A DNA stretch of 50,623 nucleotides from contig NZ_CP084226.1 of NCBI RefSeq assembly GCF_020268605.1, forward strand, positions 1 through 50,623, read 5' to 3'. The DNA is from Arsenophonus apicola (GTDB lineage: Bacteria; Pseudomonadota; Gammaproteobacteria; Enterobacterales; Enterobacteriaceae). How positions within the stretch are numbered: the first letter of the stretch is position 1; the number at the start of each line of letters is the position of its first letter. Below the pieces are notes generated by a model. It saw only the letters and a program-made list of their open reading frames with translations, did no database searches and was not told the origin of the DNA. Made by a program: the position numbers and the translations under genes. Positions 35,393 through 44,720 of the stretch are shown here, in pieces.

Positions 35393-36237
35393 AGCAACTG
35401 AAAATCATGTACCCCAATTTTACGGTCACTGAGTTATGCCATCTTTTTGAAGTAAGCAGCAGTAGTTTTTATTATGAAACGAAAATACCGACAGTTGAAA
35501 ATGAAAGACTGTGTGGCGAAATCAAACGTATTTTTTATACATCGGGTCAAATTTATGGCAAAAGACGTATTCAAGCCGAGTTAAAGGGTTTAGGGCACCA
35601 AATTGGCACTTATAAAATATCGAACATCATGAAATTAAATCAATTAGTTGCAATTAGACCAACGAAAAAGCACTACTATCACTCATCGGGTAACGAACAT
35701 CGATATGCCCCTAATTTGCTTAAACGACAATTTTCCCCTGAACAGCATAATCACTATTATGTCGGGGATATCACGTATATTAGACATCACTATGGGTGGA
35801 GCTATTTAGCCTGTGTGTTGGATTTAGCCACCAAAGAAATTATTGGTTATGCCTTATCAACAAAACCGGATTCGAAATTAGTGAAAGAAGCCTTAGATAA
35901 CGCAATTGAACGGCAATTAACGGATACGACAAGTTTGATGTTTCATTCAGATCAAGGTTGCCAATATTCATCGGAGGAGTTTAGGGCGCACCTCTTTGAA
36001 CGGAAAATAACTCAAAGCATGAGTCGGCAAGGTAATTGCCTCGATAATGCCGTGATGGAAAGATTTTTTAGGAGTTTAAAGACAGAAAGACTTAACCGTT
36101 TATCGTTTATGAATCATCAATCTGTTGTCTGTGAAGTTGAAAATTATATTCAGTTTTACAATTATTATCGTCGCCATTCAACGATTGGTTATTTAACGCC
36201 ACATCAAAAATATCATGAACTAAAAAATGCCGCTTAG
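35389..36237 (+). CDS. IS3-family transposase OrfB (DDE integrase core)
   Basis: 282 residues. The integrase core carries the DDE triad in YYVGDITYIRHHYGWSYLA, LMFHSDQGCQYSSEEF and GNCLDNAVMERFFRSLKTE. The helix-turn-helix and HTH_21-like N-terminus (VTELCHLFEVSSSSFYYET) is present. The listed GTG start (35389) is formal; the real protein is the OrfAB fusion made by -1 frameshifting, and the frame is open from the slippery A-run onward. Intact except that the fused upstream frame is blocked by a TAA. Confidence 0.9.
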   Translation: MKQLKIMYPNFTVTELCHLFEVSSSSFYYETKIPTVENERLCGEIKRIFYTSGQIYGKRRIQAELKGLGHQIGTYKISNIMKLNQLVAIRPTKKHYYHSSGNEHRYAPNLLKRQFSPEQHNHYYVGDITYIRHHYGWSYLACVLDLATKEIIGYALSTKPDSKLVKEALDNAIERQLTDTTSLMFHSDQGCQYSSEEFRAHLFERKITQSMSRQGNCLDNAVMERFFRSLKTERLNRLSFMNHQSVVCEVENYIQFYNYYRRHSTIGYLTPHQKYHELKNAA

Positions 36238-36269
36238 ATCTTCTACAGAATTTGTTGACCATTACAACT

Positions 36270-36418
36270 GTTTACGCCATCGCTTTTGGTAAAGTATTAA
36301 TTTGAGTGCACATTCGGATCTAAATGGAGACTGGTAAATATCTTTGGCCCAGGGAGCTGAAAGCTTGGGGTATCATTTTCCCCTCAGCAGGAACCGAACC
36401 TTTAAGGCGGGAAGGATG
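36270..36418. other. Short gap with IS debris
   Basis: About 150 bp between the IS3 element and the toxin operon. The sequence GGGAAGGATGTCAATG near 36.41 kb resembles the IS605-type end at about 31.55 kb (GGGGAGGATGTCAATC on the minus strand). It suggests that another IS605-like end once lay here. No gene. Confidence 0.35.
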
Positions 36419-37294
36419 TCAATGTCCATAATTTTCGATTAAAGAATAAAGTAAACCCTTGTCATAAATCAAACTATGTATATTTATAATTTCATATTTT
36501 GTGCAAGATGGTTTCTTTTTAAGAAAAATATCTCTTTTGGATAAATGACTATTACTATTTACGCCAAAACATGTAAAAGATAAAGGCACCTCTGGTTGCG
36601 TGCCATTCACAACCACAGATCTTATTCCTGTTGGAATATCAATCATATTATAGGGCATCAGATTACTAGTATCTGAATTATATTGATGATTATAGACCGT
36701 TTCTTCCTGCCTCCATCTTTCAGCCCAAAATACATCAGATAACAAAGGGGATCCTGAATGTATTCCATATTGATTAAGCATCGCACCTGTAAGTACTGCA
36801 TATTCTACGATACGATCAGATGAAAAACCATTAACTGCAACGATTTCTTCCATCCCTGTGTAATCCCTGAGTAAGCGCTCTAATCTATTACGCCGCTGAG
36901 AATTTAATGGCGCATTATCTCTGGCTATCCGTAGAGAACCTTGAACATCATAAAAATTATTATTTGGCCTAACTGTATAAATATAAGTCAAATAATCTTC
37001 ATCAAATGGAAATTCACTATTAGGTCTCGCAAGAGACGCGGCATGTTGTACTACAGAAGCAATAGAGCTTGAAGTAGAAACAAAAGCACTAGTTTGTTCT
37101 TCTAAAGATTCTCCTTCAAAATGATGTGTAAGATCATAATCGACAGTTTCGCTGTGCCATGGCCACATTCCACCACTCAGTAAAATTTCATAAATATTTC
37201 TATTATCTGTACGATAAACAACAGAATGTACCTCTATTGCATATGATTGTGTTTGTATTAACCATGTGATAAATAATACAAATAATAATTTCAT
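36419..37294 (-). CDS. ADP-ribosyltransferase toxin A subunit (pertussis S1-like)
   Basis: 291 residues with signal peptide (LLFVLFITWLIQTQSYA). The pertussis-toxin S1/ArtA fold is clear: VVYRTDNRNIYEILLSGGMW (catalytic Arg28), SAFVSTSSSIASVVQHA (STS motif, residues 73-75), LTYIYTVRPNNNFYDVQGSL and IVAVNGFSSDRIVEYAVLTG with Glu164 as the likely catalytic Glu. Two cysteines (242 and 264) near the C-terminus bracket a basic loop (LSKRDIFLKKK), the expected A1/A2 nicking site held by a disulfide, followed by an A2-type tail. It would enter eukaryotic cells and ADP-ribosylate a G-protein. It follows the B-subunit gene by 15 bp. Complete with no lesions. Confidence 0.88.
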   Translation of the reverse strand: MKLLFVLFITWLIQTQSYAIEVHSVVYRTDNRNIYEILLSGGMWPWHSETVDYDLTHHFEGESLEEQTSAFVSTSSSIASVVQHAASLARPNSEFPFDEDYLTYIYTVRPNNNFYDVQGSLRIARDNAPLNSQRRNRLERLLRDYTGMEEIVAVNGFSSDRIVEYAVLTGAMLNQYGIHSGSPLLSDVFWAERWRQEETVYNHQYNSDTSNLMPYNMIDIPTGIRSVVVNGTQPEVPLSFTCFGVNSNSHLSKRDIFLKKKPSCTKYEIINIHSLIYDKGLLYSLIENYGH

Positions 37295-37309
37295 AATTCT
37301 ATCTCAAAA

Positions 37310-37639
37310 TTAATTAATAATTTCAATACCGATAAGTTCATCCTGTGGGCCGATATTACTTCTTACACATACATTTACGTGTACTTTTATTAAAAAAGCG
37401 ACTTTAGACAATTCATATATACTTGGATTATCCTTATGAATAGAATAATGATAACCATTACTCAATTTGACTGTTTGCTTAAATCCATCAGCAACATAGA
37501 TTCCGTTAATACTTACTATTTTTTGTTTTTCATGAAGGCTATTTCCTTGCCATTTTGTGCAGGCCTGAGAAAAACCAACTCCAGCTGAAACTTGATAAGA
37601 AAGTAATATTGAAATAAGTAAAATAATAACCTTTGTCAT
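37310..37639 (-). CDS. Putative AB5 toxin B subunit (CT/LT B-like)
   Basis: 109 residues with signal peptide (TKVIILLISILLSYQVSAG), leaving about 89 mature residues. Cys27 and Cys91 would form the single disulfide seen in cholera toxin B. The layout also fits: FSQACTKWQGNSLHEKQKIV at the start, an internal strand TVKLSNGYHYSIHK (compare ITFKNGATFQVEVP of CT-B), and a C-terminus NVCVRSNIGPQDELIGIEI (compare KLCVWNNKTPHAIAAISMAN). It lies immediately upstream of, and co-transcribed with, the A subunit, as needed for an AB5 toxin. Similarity is by eye; a more distant PltB/ArtB-type relation is possible. It probably binds host glycans as a pentamer. Confidence 0.65.
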   Translation of the reverse strand: MTKVIILLISILLSYQVSAGVGFSQACTKWQGNSLHEKQKIVSINGIYVADGFKQTVKLSNGYHYSIHKDNPSIYELSKVAFLIKVHVNVCVRSNIGPQDELIGIEIIN

Positions 37640-37770
37640 TTGCTCCTCCTATCTAGGCAATAAACCTATATTAAAAATATGATGAACATAATCTTTATTT
37701 GTCAACAACGCAATCACTTAACCTCATTTAAATAATGTTGTAACTAACAAGTTCACAATACTAAGTTTTT
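37640..37770. promoter_or_regulatory. Toxin operon upstream region
   Basis: About 130 AT-rich bases upstream of the B-subunit start, which has a GGAGGAGC ribosome binding site. It must contain the toxin promoter. No clear operator was seen. Confidence 0.35.
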
Positions 37771-38187
37771 TTAACCCCCATACTCTTTTTCTTTGATTTT
37801 TTGGTTTTTTTCTTCCTCATGATGATATGAAATATTTATCTCATCATTTTCTTTTTCAAGTTTCGTTGGTTCTTCTCCAAGTTGAATATCCAGCATCTTT
37901 TCTTTATCATTTAAGCGTATTGATTCGAAAATGAAATCTTTATTATCATCGATTTTTTCTAACTTATCTTCTTGAGGGAATTTAGGTGACGCTTCATTAT
38001 CCGGTTTATTTAGTTCAAACTGAATTGTATTATCTTTTATATCGTTTTTTATCGATTCATCGAATTCTTTTAGCGAATACCGATTGATCTCATTCTCCTC
38101 GCTGGTTTTGTTTAAGAAGAGAGGAACTTCGCCTGTTCTATCCTGATTTTCGTTAATTTTTTCTGATTTTGTTTGTTGAGCTAGGGG
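37771..38187 (-). pseudogene. Acidic protein, 3' fragment cut by the Tn3 transposon
   Basis: An open frame of 138 codons without a start ends at TAA 37771. It opens directly at the inverted repeat of the Tn3-family transposon (38184), which removed the 5' part. The protein is very acidic and polar, with Glu/Asp/Lys/Asn repeats (NENQDRTGEVPLFLNK, DNTIQFELNKPDNEASPKF, EEPTKLEKENDEINIS), like the disordered part of a secreted or phage-tail-type protein. Its relation to the toxin operon downstream (same strand) is unknown. Confidence 0.5.
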
Positions 38188-38222
38188 TCAGCTTGGAAAA
38201 CGGAAAATATCCTACGCTAAGC

Positions 38223-41201
38223 TTATTTTTTGTACCGACCTATATTAACTGCACGCAACGGACGGTATTTACCTGAGCCCAACTTTAGATTATTCCGCCA
38301 GATATAATCACCACTTAGATTGATATGCTCCCAACCTAGAGGGGATAAATGAGAAATTAATGCCTCATGAATCTGAATTCCTTTTCGTTTTAAAGATTCG
38401 ATAGCTCTTTCTATATATACGGTATTCCACAACGTAATCGCCGCTGTTAACAATGTTAACCCACAGGCACGATAGCTTTGATTTTCCAGACCTCGATCTC
38501 TGATTTCGCCTAACCGGTGCATAAAAATGGCTCGTGCTAGGGCATTGCGAGCTTCACCCTTATTTAAACCTGCTTGCACTCGACGACGTAGCTCAGGATC
38601 GCAAAACCAATCCAGCATAAACAGCGTTCGTTCGATACGACCGATTTCCCGTAATGCTTTTGCCAGACCATTTTGTTTGGGATAACTCGCCAATTTTTTT
38701 AACATTAGCGACGCAGTGACTGTTCCCTGTTTAATCGAGGTTGCCAGCCGAAGTACCTCATGCCAATGTTTTTCAATTTCCCGGATATCCAGACTCGTCG
38801 AGGATATCAGCGACTGTAGCCCCGGGTATTGTTTTGCTTTCCCTTTGATAAATAGTTTCTTTTCAGGAAGATCCCTGATCCGAGGGCAGAATGCAAATCC
38901 CAATAAATGCATAAGTGCGAAGACATGCTCAGTGAAACCAGCTGTATCGGTATAATGCTCTGTAATTTCCAATTCACTTTCGTGATACAACAAGCCATCA
39001 AGTACATGGGTAGAATCTCTTACTCTGCTAATGACTTGAGTATAAAATGGGCTGTATTGATCTGAGATATGAGTATAAATCTGCACACCAGGCTCTGGGC
39101 CGTATTTTAGATTTACATGTCCTGCATATCGACCATGACTTCCAACCCGAAAATTTTGCCCGTCAGATGATGACGTTGTACCATTTCCCACACGGCTGCC
39201 AGCGGGCTCTTTTTTTGGTATTCACCAGCTCAGCAAGTGCAGCTGAATAAGTTTCATCTCTGATGTACCAAGCTTGAATACCTTCGAGTGATGATTTTGT
39301 TGTTCCTGGGCAGGACTGAGCCATTTTCGTTATCCCCAAATTGATACCATCTGCAAGGATAGTCGTCAGTAACAACTTTTTGTTTTTGGGTCTGACGTGA
39401 TTATTTTTGAGGTGAGTAAAGTGGTGGGTAAATCCACTCCAACCGTCCACTTCATCTAATATTTCAGTGATTTTTGGGCGAGGTAACATGGCATAAACGA
39501 GGTCAGCAAAAGGAGAAACGTCTGAAGGAACGCTGTCATCAAGTGGCGTTACTTTTACACCATTTTCTGATATATCAACATCATGCAAATCTCCCGCAAT
39601 CGCCATCGCATTCACTTCTTCCAGACGTGATGATAACAGCGCCATACGTGAGCTAAGGTATTTTTGGCAATCTGTTGGAATGGCGAGTGGTAACTGAGTC
39701 TCTTTGAGTAATTTTTCAAAATCAGCGGAAGGAATAAGATAATCGTCAAAATTCTGGTAGCGTCGCGACCCCTTTACCCAGATATCACCCGATCTTAATG
39801 CGCCTTTTAGCTCATTAAGGACACAAAACTCATAGTATTTTCGGTCAATCCCCGAGGGGGTTATGACCAATTTTTTCCAGTTTTCAGGGATAAAATTTAT
39901 GGGCGCGGATGGCGGCACCTTTCGGAGTTGTTTTCGGTATATTTCTTTAAGGGTCTCAAGCGCTTCACTAAGTGACAGCGCTGTAGGAGTTGCCTTGAAT
40001 TGCAATGCTGATAACATACGGGGGGCATATTTACGCAACGTACTGTATTTTTCGGTGATCAGATTAAGAGGCTCAAAATTATCCTTTCGGGCTAAAAACT
40101 GTGTTTCTTCCAGACTGGCGACAAATTCTGGCCAAGGAAGTACGCCTTCTATTGCAGTCCAAGGATCATCCCCTGATTCTCGTGCATTTAGCAGAGCCTG
40201 CCCAACGGTAAGATATTGCTTTAACTTACTCTGAATGAGTTTTCCTGTTTTTTGAAGTCGTTCGGCCTGTGTACGCTTTGCTCTACTGAATAAACTGCCC
40301 AAGATACGTTCATGTAATTCGATAATTTCATCAGTCAGTGTGGCCCTTGCTTCTGAGATAACACAAACCAACATGGCGTAACGACGTGTCTCGGAGAATT
40401 TAGCCAGATCCCTGCTATTCATTTTTCTACCTTCTCGAGCCAATTTGAGCAGTCGGTTTTGGTGAACGGAAAGCGAAATACCTTCAGGTAAAGCCAATCC
40501 CTCAATAGCATTTAATCTATCAATATGCTGCAACACATTTTTACCATTAATTTTCCCCGGAGGTTGAAGCAGCCAAGCAAGACGGCTTAGTTGTTCATCC
40601 CCTGAGATCAACAGATTATCTAAGGCTGTTTTATGTTGTGGTTCCAGTTGCGTTGTCAGTGCTGTAAACACTGCTCTATCCGCAATTGTCGTGGCTTCAG
40701 CAAGGGTCCTCTCAACCACATCAATGGAAGGGAAGATAACATTATTATTATGTAGCCAGATGAGCATCTCTTCAGCAAGGATCAAACCTTTGTCGGTTCG
40801 CATAGCATGAGGATATAAATGACTAATGCACATTTTTTGCAAAGGCTTACTGAATGGCACTAATTGTAAATAGCGATAGAGCTCGGCAAGGTGCTCCCAA
40901 CGGGTTTCCTCTCTAGCAGCGTACTTTTGCCATAAATCAGGATTGAGTTTCAATCTCTCTGCCACTCTGGATAGAATACCATCGTGGGAAGCGCATTTTT
41001 ATCTGGGGTAAAACCCAGCCCTCGTAGATAACAGAGTAAAATTGCAAAGCCTAAACGGTTAGGGGGTCTTCGATGTTTTTTAATGAGAATCAGATCTTGC
41101 TCATTTAAAAAACATATTCGTGCGAGCAGGATGTCATCATCAGGTACAACCAGTAAACGTTCTTTTTCATCACTGCTCAGTATTTGTCGTCGTGGCATCA
41201 A
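38223..41201 (-). pseudogene. tnpA: Tn3-family transposase TnpA, two frameshifts
   Basis: Three overlapping frames form one protein of about 990 residues. The first (from ATG 41201) has MPRRQILSSDEKERLLVVPD and ends at 40950. The second (40965-39163) holds the long DUF4158/N-terminal and helical parts, ending ELVNTKKRARWQPCGK. The third (39191-38223) holds the catalytic core WGNGTTSSSDGQNFRVGSHG-type start, TDTAGFTEHVFALMHLLGF and the end GEIRDRGLENQSYRACGL. The two breaks lie near 40.96 and 39.17 kb. Inactive as read. The gene ends 2 bp from the left inverted repeat. Confidence 0.9.
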
Positions 41202-41254
41202 TGCTCTCCCAGAATACGGACATAGCTCGCTCTGATTTTCAAAATATAAGCCTA

Positions 41255-41878
41255 TTAAGAAAATGTTTTCTGTTTAACAATGCGTATAACCGTTCGTTCA
41301 GAAACACCACATAACCTCGCAGTATCTCGGATGCTCTGCCTATTATTTACTCGAAGTTCAATGATTTTTTCATGCAATTGATGGTCAGCCTGACGCCCCC
41401 TGAATTTACCTACCGCCTTAGCTTTTGCTATACCTTCCTGTTGTCGGCGGCGACGATCCAGATAATCTTTTCTAGCGATAGCAGCCAGCATGTCTAACAT
41501 CATCCCGTTAATAGCTTTAAGCATAACAAAGGTAAACTCATCGCCAACATTTGACGTCAGAGCTATATGGCTTGTTGGAAGATCCAAACTAACAACAATA
41601 AGGTCTTTTTCCTGGATAAGACGTTTTAATTTTTCCCAACCCTTTTCATCTAGGCGTGAAAGACGATCAACCTGTTCAATGAGAATAATGTCACCAGATG
41701 CTGCATCATCAAGCAAACGTAAAAGTTCTGGTCGTTGGAGTGAGGCCCCAGATACATTTTCAGTGTACCAACTGGCCATGCGAAACCCTTTTTCTTCAAC
41801 GAAAGCTTTCATCCTATTTTTAGCTCGGAGAGCGTCCTGTTCTTTTGTTGATGCGCGGAGATAACCATGAATGTACAT
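41255..41878 (-). CDS. tnpR: Serine resolvase TnpR
   Basis: 207 residues. The N-terminal catalytic domain opens YIHGYLRASTKEQDALRAK with the nucleophilic Ser in RASTKEQ, and has ENVSGASLQRPELLRLLDD and ILIEQVDRLSRLDEKGWEKL. The C-terminal helix-turn-helix (IIELRVNNRQSIRDTARLCG, SERTVIRIVKQ) binds the res site. It resolves cointegrates of the transposon. It is upstream of tnpA in the same direction, separated by 53 bp, and appears intact. Confidence 0.92.
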   Translation of the reverse strand: MYIHGYLRASTKEQDALRAKNRMKAFVEEKGFRMASWYTENVSGASLQRPELLRLLDDAASGDIILIEQVDRLSRLDEKGWEKLKRLIQEKDLIVVSLDLPTSHIALTSNVGDEFTFVMLKAINGMMLDMLAAIARKDYLDRRRRQQEGIAKAKAVGKFRGRQADHQLHEKIIELRVNNRQSIRDTARLCGVSERTVIRIVKQKTFS

Positions 41879-42092
41879 TTTTCACCCATTGATGACGTTT
41901 AAGTGGTGATCATAATGTATATGACAGATAAGTAATGATCTAATAGAAAAATGTCAACCCATTAGCTTGTGACAATGGGGTGTACTCAAATGTCATGCGT
42001 GGTTAGGTTTTGAGTTTACAATGATGAGGTGAAAGAGAAGTGGTTAAATAGGTAAAAGAATTTAGACAATATCAATTTGTACATAAAATAGC
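41879..42092. other. Candidate res site of the Tn3-family transposon
   Basis: The 214 bp between the resolvase gene and the right inverted repeat contain no ORF but several short dyads, for example TGACAGATAAG with AAAATGTCA (41920-41958) and a TGACAATGGGGTG region. This is where Tn3-type elements carry their resolution site. Individual subsites could not be assigned. Confidence 0.45.
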
Positions 42093-42130
42093 CTTAGCGT
42101 AGGATATTTTCCGTTTTCCAAGCGCACCCC

Positions 42131-42549
42131 ATCAAGCTTCTGTCAACTCCAATCACATCAAAGTGATACATTAATCCTTTAAGGTTTCATCTTTATAGAC
42201 ACCCATGTACCACCATTAAAAAAGAGAATATGCTGCGTTGTCGCTTTTATTAAAATACATTAAAGTGTACTCATGCATCTAATTGAAGCAGAAGTCTATA
42301 AACTAAATTGGAATTGAGATCAGGTGACAGACTGAACAGGGTTATCACAACTGGAATCAACATAACGGCCAGCCTCTCAGCTGCCCCATCCATCCCACCA
42401 TTGAAGATAAGAGCAAATGATATCGGCACAATACCACATGCCGGTCTTTATTCTACGGGGTGATAATCCCGATCTCTAACTTCTCAGAGATATTTTTAGA
42501 TTACTTACTTTTTTAAAAAAACACATCTAAATATTAAGTGGTTAAGTCT
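42131..42549. other. Non-coding gap
   Basis: About 420 bp between the transposon and the LuxR gene. No ORF above 40 codons with a ribosome binding site, no tRNA and no clear repeat was seen. It may hold debris of genes displaced by the transposon. Confidence 0.4.
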
Positions 42550-43260
42550 CTAATTTATTAGCTGCACACCTTTTCGGATAAAATCAATCGGAATATATCT
42601 ATCAAGTCCTGTATGTTTACAGTATTCTATTAGCTGAAAAATACTATGAACATCCGCTTTTTTGTAGATTAACTTAAAATGCCCTTCTACCGTTTTATGC
42701 GAAATATCTAACCTTTGTGCTATTTCTTTAGCGGAAAGGCGTTGTTGTGCCCAGAAAATAACTTCAAGTTCTCTTTTGGTAAAGGTATCATTAGGCGCAT
42801 CAAATTGAATAGTTTTTCTGTTCAATCGGTTCATATAATAAAGCAAAGTAGGTATTTCAATCATCCTACCATAACAAACAGTGCCTATTACTTTATTATT
42901 ATCATCACAAAGTGGAGTCTTCTCAACAAAACGAGGAACGGGATTATTTAAATTTCCCTCTCCATAACAATGTATTTCTATTGAAGAAATGGTTTTATTT
43001 TCTTCAACGGCTTTTTTGTCTGTTTCTATAAATTGTGGCCATAAATCTTGGCAAATATCGACTGGTAGTTCTCTATCTAGCACTCCCTCTATATCATATT
43101 TATTGGGTATTTTAAGTGCTTGTTTTAAAGATTTGTTTATATAAATATACCGAGATTCTATATCTTTAATGTGCCAGTGGTTAGTACTTTTTTCGATAAA
43201 GGATATTAAAGAGTTACTTGATTTTCCGAATTTTTTATCAGGACTTTCAGGGTTAAACAT
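42550..43260 (-). CDS. PAS-like LuxR-family regulator
   Basis: 236 residues from ATG 43260, chosen for its GGAGAA ribosome binding site; the longer reading lacks one. The N-terminal half has a PAS-like pattern (STNHWHIKDIESRYIYINK, LPVDICQDLWPQFIETDKKA, CDDNNKVIGTVCYGRMIEI). The C-terminal LuxR-type helix-turn-helix is clear: FTKRELEVIFWAQQRLSAKE, IAQRLDISHKTVEGHFKLIY. It is divergent from the permease gene with a strong dyad between the two, so it probably controls that gene in response to a small molecule sensed by the PAS domain. The ligand is unknown. Confidence 0.8.
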   Translation of the reverse strand: MFNPESPDKKFGKSSNSLISFIEKSTNHWHIKDIESRYIYINKSLKQALKIPNKYDIEGVLDRELPVDICQDLWPQFIETDKKAVEENKTISSIEIHCYGEGNLNNPVPRFVEKTPLCDDNNKVIGTVCYGRMIEIPTLLYYMNRLNRKTIQFDAPNDTFTKRELEVIFWAQQRLSAKEIAQRLDISHKTVEGHFKLIYKKADVHSIFQLIEYCKHTGLDRYIPIDFIRKGVQLIN

Positions 43261-43313
43261 AATATTTTCTCCAATTCGTTCCTTCTTATAACAATAGTGA
43301 ATTAAATGATGAA

Positions 43314-43338
43314 AAACCACCTAAAAATTAGGTGGTTT
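43314..43338. promoter_or_regulatory. Perfect dyad between regulator and permease
   Basis: AAACCACCTAA (43314-43324) and TTAGGTGGTTT (43328-43338) are exact inverted copies around AAA. It lies in the 137-bp divergent region, 54 bp before the regulator start and 60 bp before the permease start, where an operator is expected. A binding site for the LuxR-type protein is the simplest reading. A hairpin acting on the untranslated leader is the alternative. Confidence 0.6.
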
Positions 43339-43397
43339 ATGATAAGCCTATCCTTAATAATAAAACTCACACCATTTTTATTTGGACGGGATTAATA

Positions 43398-44678
43398 ATG
43401 ATAAAAATATCGGATGATGTTTATGCTTTTGATACCACTCCTCTAGAAGCGAAAGCTAACTTTCTGGATGTAACTTTAGTTAGAATGGGTATAACGACTG
43501 CTTTATCACAGTTCATGATAGGTATGACGCTCGGGCACAGTATGACTTTTTGGGATGCCATGATTGCTTCATGCCTTGGAAGCTTTATTTTAGAGTTTAT
43601 CAGTTTGGGACTTGGGTATGCAGGAATGAAAGAGGGACTATCAACCAGTCTATTGTCTCGTTGGTGTGGTTTTGGAAGTATTGGCTCTGTCTTAGTCAGC
43701 TTTACGTTGTCGATGAGTTTGATAGGTTGGTTTGGTGTTCAAAATTCTATTTTGGCGAATGGTATATTAAATGCTTTTAACCATGAATTAAGTTTTGAAT
43801 TAGTAGCTGCCTTTTTAGGGGTATTTTTTACTTTTTTAGTGGCTTCTGGATTTAAGGCGTTAACACTAACAGCAAAAATAGCAGTACCTCTATTTTTTTT
43901 GGTTATTTTGTACATATTTTTATCTTTAATTTCTAACGATAGCATTGTTATTCAACACACTACTAGTTTGCACGTTACAAAGTTAAGCATAAGCGAAGCA
44001 GCTACAGTCGTTGCGGGGGGATTTATAACTGCATCATTGACAACGCCTGATATTAGTCGTTATTGCAAAAACAAAAGTCATTTATTCTGGATGATAACAT
44101 TATGCATTATTGTTGGCGAATTTGTTGTAAATGGTATAGCAATATTAATTACTCAGGCATTAAACTCTGCGGATATAGTTGATATATTAACAGTTAATGC
44201 GGGTGTTATTGGTTTAATATCACTTATTTTATCAGTTATAAAGGTCAATGATGTTAACTTGTATTCTTCATCTCTAGGATTTTCCAATACCCTTCAGGTT
44301 TTAACTGGCAAAAAATTCGATTATTACAAGATAACAATTTTTCTCGGTTTAGCTGGAACAGTATTATCAGTGTCTGGCATCTTAAATCATTTTGTTGATT
44401 TCCTTTCAATGCTTGGGGTTATTTTTCCCCCTATCGCTGGTGTGATGCTAGTTGATTACTACATTTTAAAAACGAGTCGAAAAATATTAGACGAAACGAG
44501 AGAAAAAGGAATATTGCCGGATGATTCTCAGACTCAAATCATTGGCTGGTCTGCGATTATTGCCTGCATTGTAGGCACACTTGTCGGTGCATTCTTTAGC
44601 TTCGGTATCCCTTCTTTAAATTCAATTTCAGTGGCTGGAGTGGCTTATTGGATTTTAATGAAGATGAAAAAAAATTAG
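43398..44678 (+). CDS. NCS1-family nucleobase/cytosine permease-like transporter
   Basis: 426 residues from ATG 43398; the long formal ORF begins at a GTG inside the dyad at 43332 and is unlikely. About 12 hydrophobic segments. The family layout is visible: FLDVTLVRMGITTALSQFMIG, GHSMTFWDAMIASCLGSFIL, LGYAGMKEGLSTSLLSRWCG (the NCS1 signature region), VAGGFITASLTTPDISRYCK and a late FPPIAGVMLVDYYILKTS. Such carriers import cytosine, purines, allantoin or thiamine with protons or sodium. The substrate is unknown. A hallmark is its isolation from any catabolic enzyme in the window. Confidence 0.85.
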   Translation: MIKISDDVYAFDTTPLEAKANFLDVTLVRMGITTALSQFMIGMTLGHSMTFWDAMIASCLGSFILEFISLGLGYAGMKEGLSTSLLSRWCGFGSIGSVLVSFTLSMSLIGWFGVQNSILANGILNAFNHELSFELVAAFLGVFFTFLVASGFKALTLTAKIAVPLFFLVILYIFLSLISNDSIVIQHTTSLHVTKLSISEAATVVAGGFITASLTTPDISRYCKNKSHLFWMITLCIIVGEFVVNGIAILITQALNSADIVDILTVNAGVIGLISLILSVIKVNDVNLYSSSLGFSNTLQVLTGKKFDYYKITIFLGLAGTVLSVSGILNHFVDFLSMLGVIFPPIAGVMLVDYYILKTSRKILDETREKGILPDDSQTQIIGWSAIIACIVGTLVGAFFSFGIPSLNSISVAGVAYWILMKMKKN

Positions 44679-44720
44679 CAGTAAAGGGCTGCTTGATATT
44701 TTCCAAACAGCCATAAAAAT

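Larger units (their letters stand above)
35011..36266 (+). mobile_element. IS3-family insertion sequence, complete ends
   Basis: 1256 bp. The left end TGTAGTGGTCTAATAAAACT and the right end (TGTAATGGTCAACAAATTCT on the minus strand) match at 18 of 24 positions. A 3-bp direct repeat ACT flanks it (35008-35010 and 36267-36269), as expected for target duplication by this family. It contains orfA with a premature stop and an intact orfB joined by a typical A-run frameshift site. It inserted right beside the 5' end of the group II intron. Confidence 0.88.
38184..42130. mobile_element. Tn3-family transposon with both 38-bp ends
   Basis: 3947 bp. The left repeat (38184-38221) begins GGGGTCAGCTTGG and ends TATCCTACGCTAAG; the right repeat (42093-42130) is its inverted copy with a few changes (GGGGTGCGCTTGG). 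Inside are tnpA (frameshifted), a serine resolvase and a candidate res region. The flanking 5 bp differ (AGCTA and ATCAA), so the expected target duplication is absent, pointing to a later rearrangement. No passenger gene. Confidence 0.92.
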
